Part shown: in pieces, positions 62,662-64,000 of the stretch
Layout: every line of letters begins with the position of its first letter
Numbering within the stretch: the stretch's first letter is position 1
DNA from: Poseidonocella sp. HB161398
Lineage (GTDB): Bacteria > Pseudomonadota > Alphaproteobacteria > Rhodobacterales > Rhodobacteraceae
Length of the DNA stretch: 64,000 bases
Direction of reading: 5' to 3'
Assembly (NCBI RefSeq): GCF_005870025.1
Contig: NZ_VATA01000010.1
Coordinates: forward strand, 99,613-163,612
Translations under genes and position numbers: made by a program
Notes under the pieces: generated by a model
Told to the model about the DNA's origin: nothing
Database searches by the model: none
Seen by the model: only the letters and a program-made list of their open reading frames with translations

Positions 62662-62688
62662 AAGGCCGGAGCGATGCTCCGGCCTTTT
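62662..62688 (+). terminator. Terminator of the aau operon
   Basis: Perfect 11-base stem AAGGCCGGAGC / GCTCCGGCCTT with a GAT loop, ending in TTTT. It closes the amine dehydrogenase operon and marks the left edge of the transposon debris. Confidence 0.9.
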
Positions 62689-62779
62689 CCTGTCTCTATC
62701 GTCCTTGACCAACCCCTGCCGCAATCCGCGGCCGACCGACGGATTGGAAACGGCAGCAAGACCCGATTCGGCTGGCCTC

Positions 62780-63113
62780 GAGTTTCGACAGGCCGTCTGC
62801 GATCCGCTGCGCGACATATTTCCGGGTCCGCTCGTCACATCGCAGACGACCTGTGGCAATGATGTGCAGCGCACTGTTGCGCTGCCCGGTCGCCGCCGCG
62901 ATTCAATCTATGACGATTGGTTTTCCCTGAGGATGCGGGAACCGGACTGACGCTACACAGGGCGGCAAAACTGGCCTCGGATTTGACGCGCTCGGGGTTG
63001 TCTCCTGCCGTGATCAGCTGCTGCGCCGCCAACTGATAGCCGATGGAATTCTGATCCAGGAGCTTTGGCGCCAGTTCATCCACGATGGCCTCGATCATGG
63101 CGTCAGGATCGGC
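62780..63113 (-). pseudogene. IS110-family transposase, C-terminal fragment with frameshift
   Basis: Read on the minus strand, the sequence gives VDELAPKLLDQNSIG, ITAGDNPERVKSEASFAALC, SVSPVPASSGKTNRHRLNRGG and, after a one-base insertion near 62878, NSALHIIATGRLRCDERTRKYVA. This is the C-terminal Transposase_20 domain of IS110-type enzymes. The catalytic N-terminal part and the end after SKLE are missing. Its upstream end is joined directly to an IS3 orfB start, so it is a fragment left by deletion or recombination. Confidence 0.8.
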
Positions 63114-63192
63114 TCAACCCCATGCACATCCCTGTGCGCCCCGACAAAATCCACCATCACTTCGACCGGCGGTCGAGCTCCGCCATCGCAAA

Positions 63193-63231
63193 GCCGATCC
63201 ACCGCGCCACCGGTCCCAGCGACGGATCGGC
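63193..63231. repeat. Inverted-repeat insert 1 in the orfA remnant
   Basis: GCCGATCC (63193-63200) and GGATCGGC (63224-63231) are perfect inverse arms around 23 bases. The segment separates the expected KASA and FAMAELDRRSK parts of OrfA. Confidence 0.55.
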
Positions 63232-63263
63232 GCCGACGCCTTCCGGAGGATCTCGTTCGTCGG

Positions 63264-63288
63264 GAAAACCGTCCCCCGGACGGTTTTC
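63264..63288. repeat. Inverted-repeat insert 2 in the orfA remnant (perfect hairpin)
   Basis: GAAAACCGTC-CCCCG-GACGGTTTTC is a perfect ten-base hairpin inside what should be the continuous ENRELRQ-NEILRKAS coding stretch, adding about 14 codons there. Confidence 0.65.
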
Positions 63289-63492
63289 TGATCCTGCTCA
63301 CCCTGGCGCAGCTCGCGGTTTTCGCGCTCCAGCACCTTCAGCCGGTCCGCAACCTCGGCGGAAATACCCGCCCGCTTGCCGCTGTCGACTTCCGCCTTCT
63401 TGACATACTGGTTCAGCGTGTGTGCCGAACAGCCGATCTACGCCGAGATCGACATGACGGCCTGCCAGCGGGAGCCGTGCTGGCTCTCCCTC

Positions 63493-63528
63493 AGCCATTG
63501 GGCTCGAACCAATGGCGCCTCAATGGCT
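63493..63528. repeat. Inverted-repeat insert 3 in the orfA remnant
   Basis: AGCCATTG (63493-63500) and CAATGGCT (63521-63528) are perfect inverse arms; an inner hairpin CCATTGG / CCAATGG overlaps them. The segment lies between the RLVLDR and HGSRWQ parts of OrfA. Confidence 0.55.
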
Positions 63529-63646
63529 TCGATCCAGTACCAGCCTCGCGGCGCGGTCCCGGACCTCAGGGGAAAACTTGTTCGTGGTGACCTTAGCCCC
63601 GACAATCCTCCGAATTAGCGGAGAGTCCGCAAGTTGGATCTTGGGC

Positions 63647-64000
63647 CTACGCGGCGCGCATTGCCAGCCCCTTCTTTGCCGCGAACTCGACGGGCGGGAT
63701 GTTCCCCAGGCCCGAGTGAGGACGGTGGTGATTGTAGTCTTGCTGCCATGCCCGGATCTGTTCCCGGGCATCGGCCAGAGATGAGAACAGCGTCTCGTTG
63801 AGCAGCTCATCTCGGAAACGTCCGTTGAAGCTTTCGACGAAGCCGTTTTGCATGGGCTTTCCCGGCGCAATGTAATGCCATTCGATGCCGGTGCGCTGGC
63901 ACCAACTGAGGACAGCCATCGAGGTCAGTTCCGTCCCGTTGTCCGAGACCACCATCGCCGGTCGGCCGCGTTGTGTGATCAGCGCATCGAGTTCGCGCAC
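63647..64000 (-). mobile_element. IS3-family transposase OrfB, C-terminal part (runs off the window)
   Basis: The last 117 residues of an IS3 OrfB are read on the minus strand and continue beyond the window. The DDE domain is recognisable: [18 protein letters not shown] holds the second Asp; [20 protein letters not shown] holds the catalytic Glu; [19 protein letters not shown] is the usual ending. It resembles the IS407-type branch of IS3 elements. The frame is intact over the visible part, so this copy may be functional, in contrast to the neighbouring remnants. The terminal repeat of the element should lie between 63600 and 63646 but I could not define it. Confidence 0.85.

Larger units (their letters stand above)
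63114..63600 (-). pseudogene. IS3-family orfA plus start of orfB, disrupted
   Basis: On the minus strand one finds the pieces of an IS3 OrfA in order: [33 protein letters not shown], a TAG stop where Lys is expected, [49 protein letters not shown] and FAMAELDRRSK followed by a stop. The start of OrfB follows (VDFVGAHRDVHGVEPI) and is cut by the IS110 fragment. Besides the stop codon, orfA contains three extra segments, each bounded by inverted repeats. It cannot make a transposase. Confidence 0.8.

Noticed and set aside
63493..63528. tRNA gene fragment (minus-strand GGTTCGAGCC with a five-base stem)
   Set aside because: The T-arm-like hairpin has no matching acceptor, D-arm or anticodon arm around it; it lies within a broken transposase gene.

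Overview
The window is a GC-rich stretch of chromosome, most likely from a Rhodobacter/Paracoccus-type alphaproteobacterium (Rhodobacterales). This rests on gene neighbourhoods and protein relatedness: mutM divergent from ubiE-ubiB, enoyl-CoA hydratase-rpsT-dnaA-dnaN, mreBCD-mrdA-rodA, and an opgG-opgI-opgH order like the one described in Rhodobacter sphaeroides. Most of it is housekeeping. Accessory material lies mainly between about 40.9 and 64 kb.

Layout. 0-8 kb: leucine genes leuB (partial), leuD and leuC on the minus strand, interrupted by an EEP hydrolase, an HdeD-like membrane protein, a plus-strand chemoreceptor with a NIT domain, and a roughly 0.9 kb field of degenerate 39-bp tandem repeats. 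8-17 kb: two related lipoproteins, rsfS-rlmH, a PQQ alcohol dehydrogenase with the lanthanide-type aspartate, a GNAT-like protein, an HlyD/DUF3302-like membrane pair, a secreted beta-propeller and a YdcF protein. 17-19 kb: leuA behind a leucine-rich, apparently leaderless leader peptide (leuL). 20.6-27 kb: the cell-elongation operon mreB-mreC-mreD-mrdA-rodA. 27-32 kb: RcnB-like protein, ubiB, ubiE, mutM, enoyl-CoA hydratase, rpsT. 33-36 kb: dnaA, dnaN, GNAT. 36.3-37.3 kb: a second gene-free repeat field. 37-40.5 kb: DEAD-box helicase and an exported MTA/SAH-nucleosidase-like protein.

40.9-51.5 kb looks like one functional locus for osmoregulated periplasmic glucans (OPG): an SbmA/BacA-type ABC transporter with its own ATPase, a GH3 beta-glucosidase, a GH144-type beta-1,2-glucanase and a GH15 alpha-glucosidase (none with a signal peptide), next to opgG, opgI and opgH. 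My reading is that synthesis and a cytoplasmic salvage route sit side by side.

51.5-62.7 kb is an amine/guanidine-compound region. A TetR regulator with a dyad operator faces a spermidine/putrescine-type ABC operon (potD-B-C-A), co-transcribed with an MBL-fold hydrolase and an agmatinase/guanidinobutyrase-family ureohydrolase. An AraC regulator then diverges from an aromatic amine dehydrogenase operon (aauB-E-D-A plus two c-type cytochromes) with a sigma54-like promoter. The light chain keeps the tryptophylquinone residues but lacks both cysteines of one conserved disulfide.

62.8-64 kb is a transposon graveyard: an IS110 fragment fused to a broken IS3 orfA/orfB remnant, then an apparently intact IS3 OrfB end running off the window. 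No rRNA, complete tRNA or CRISPR array was seen. All functional calls come from reading the sequence by eye; no database search was run.
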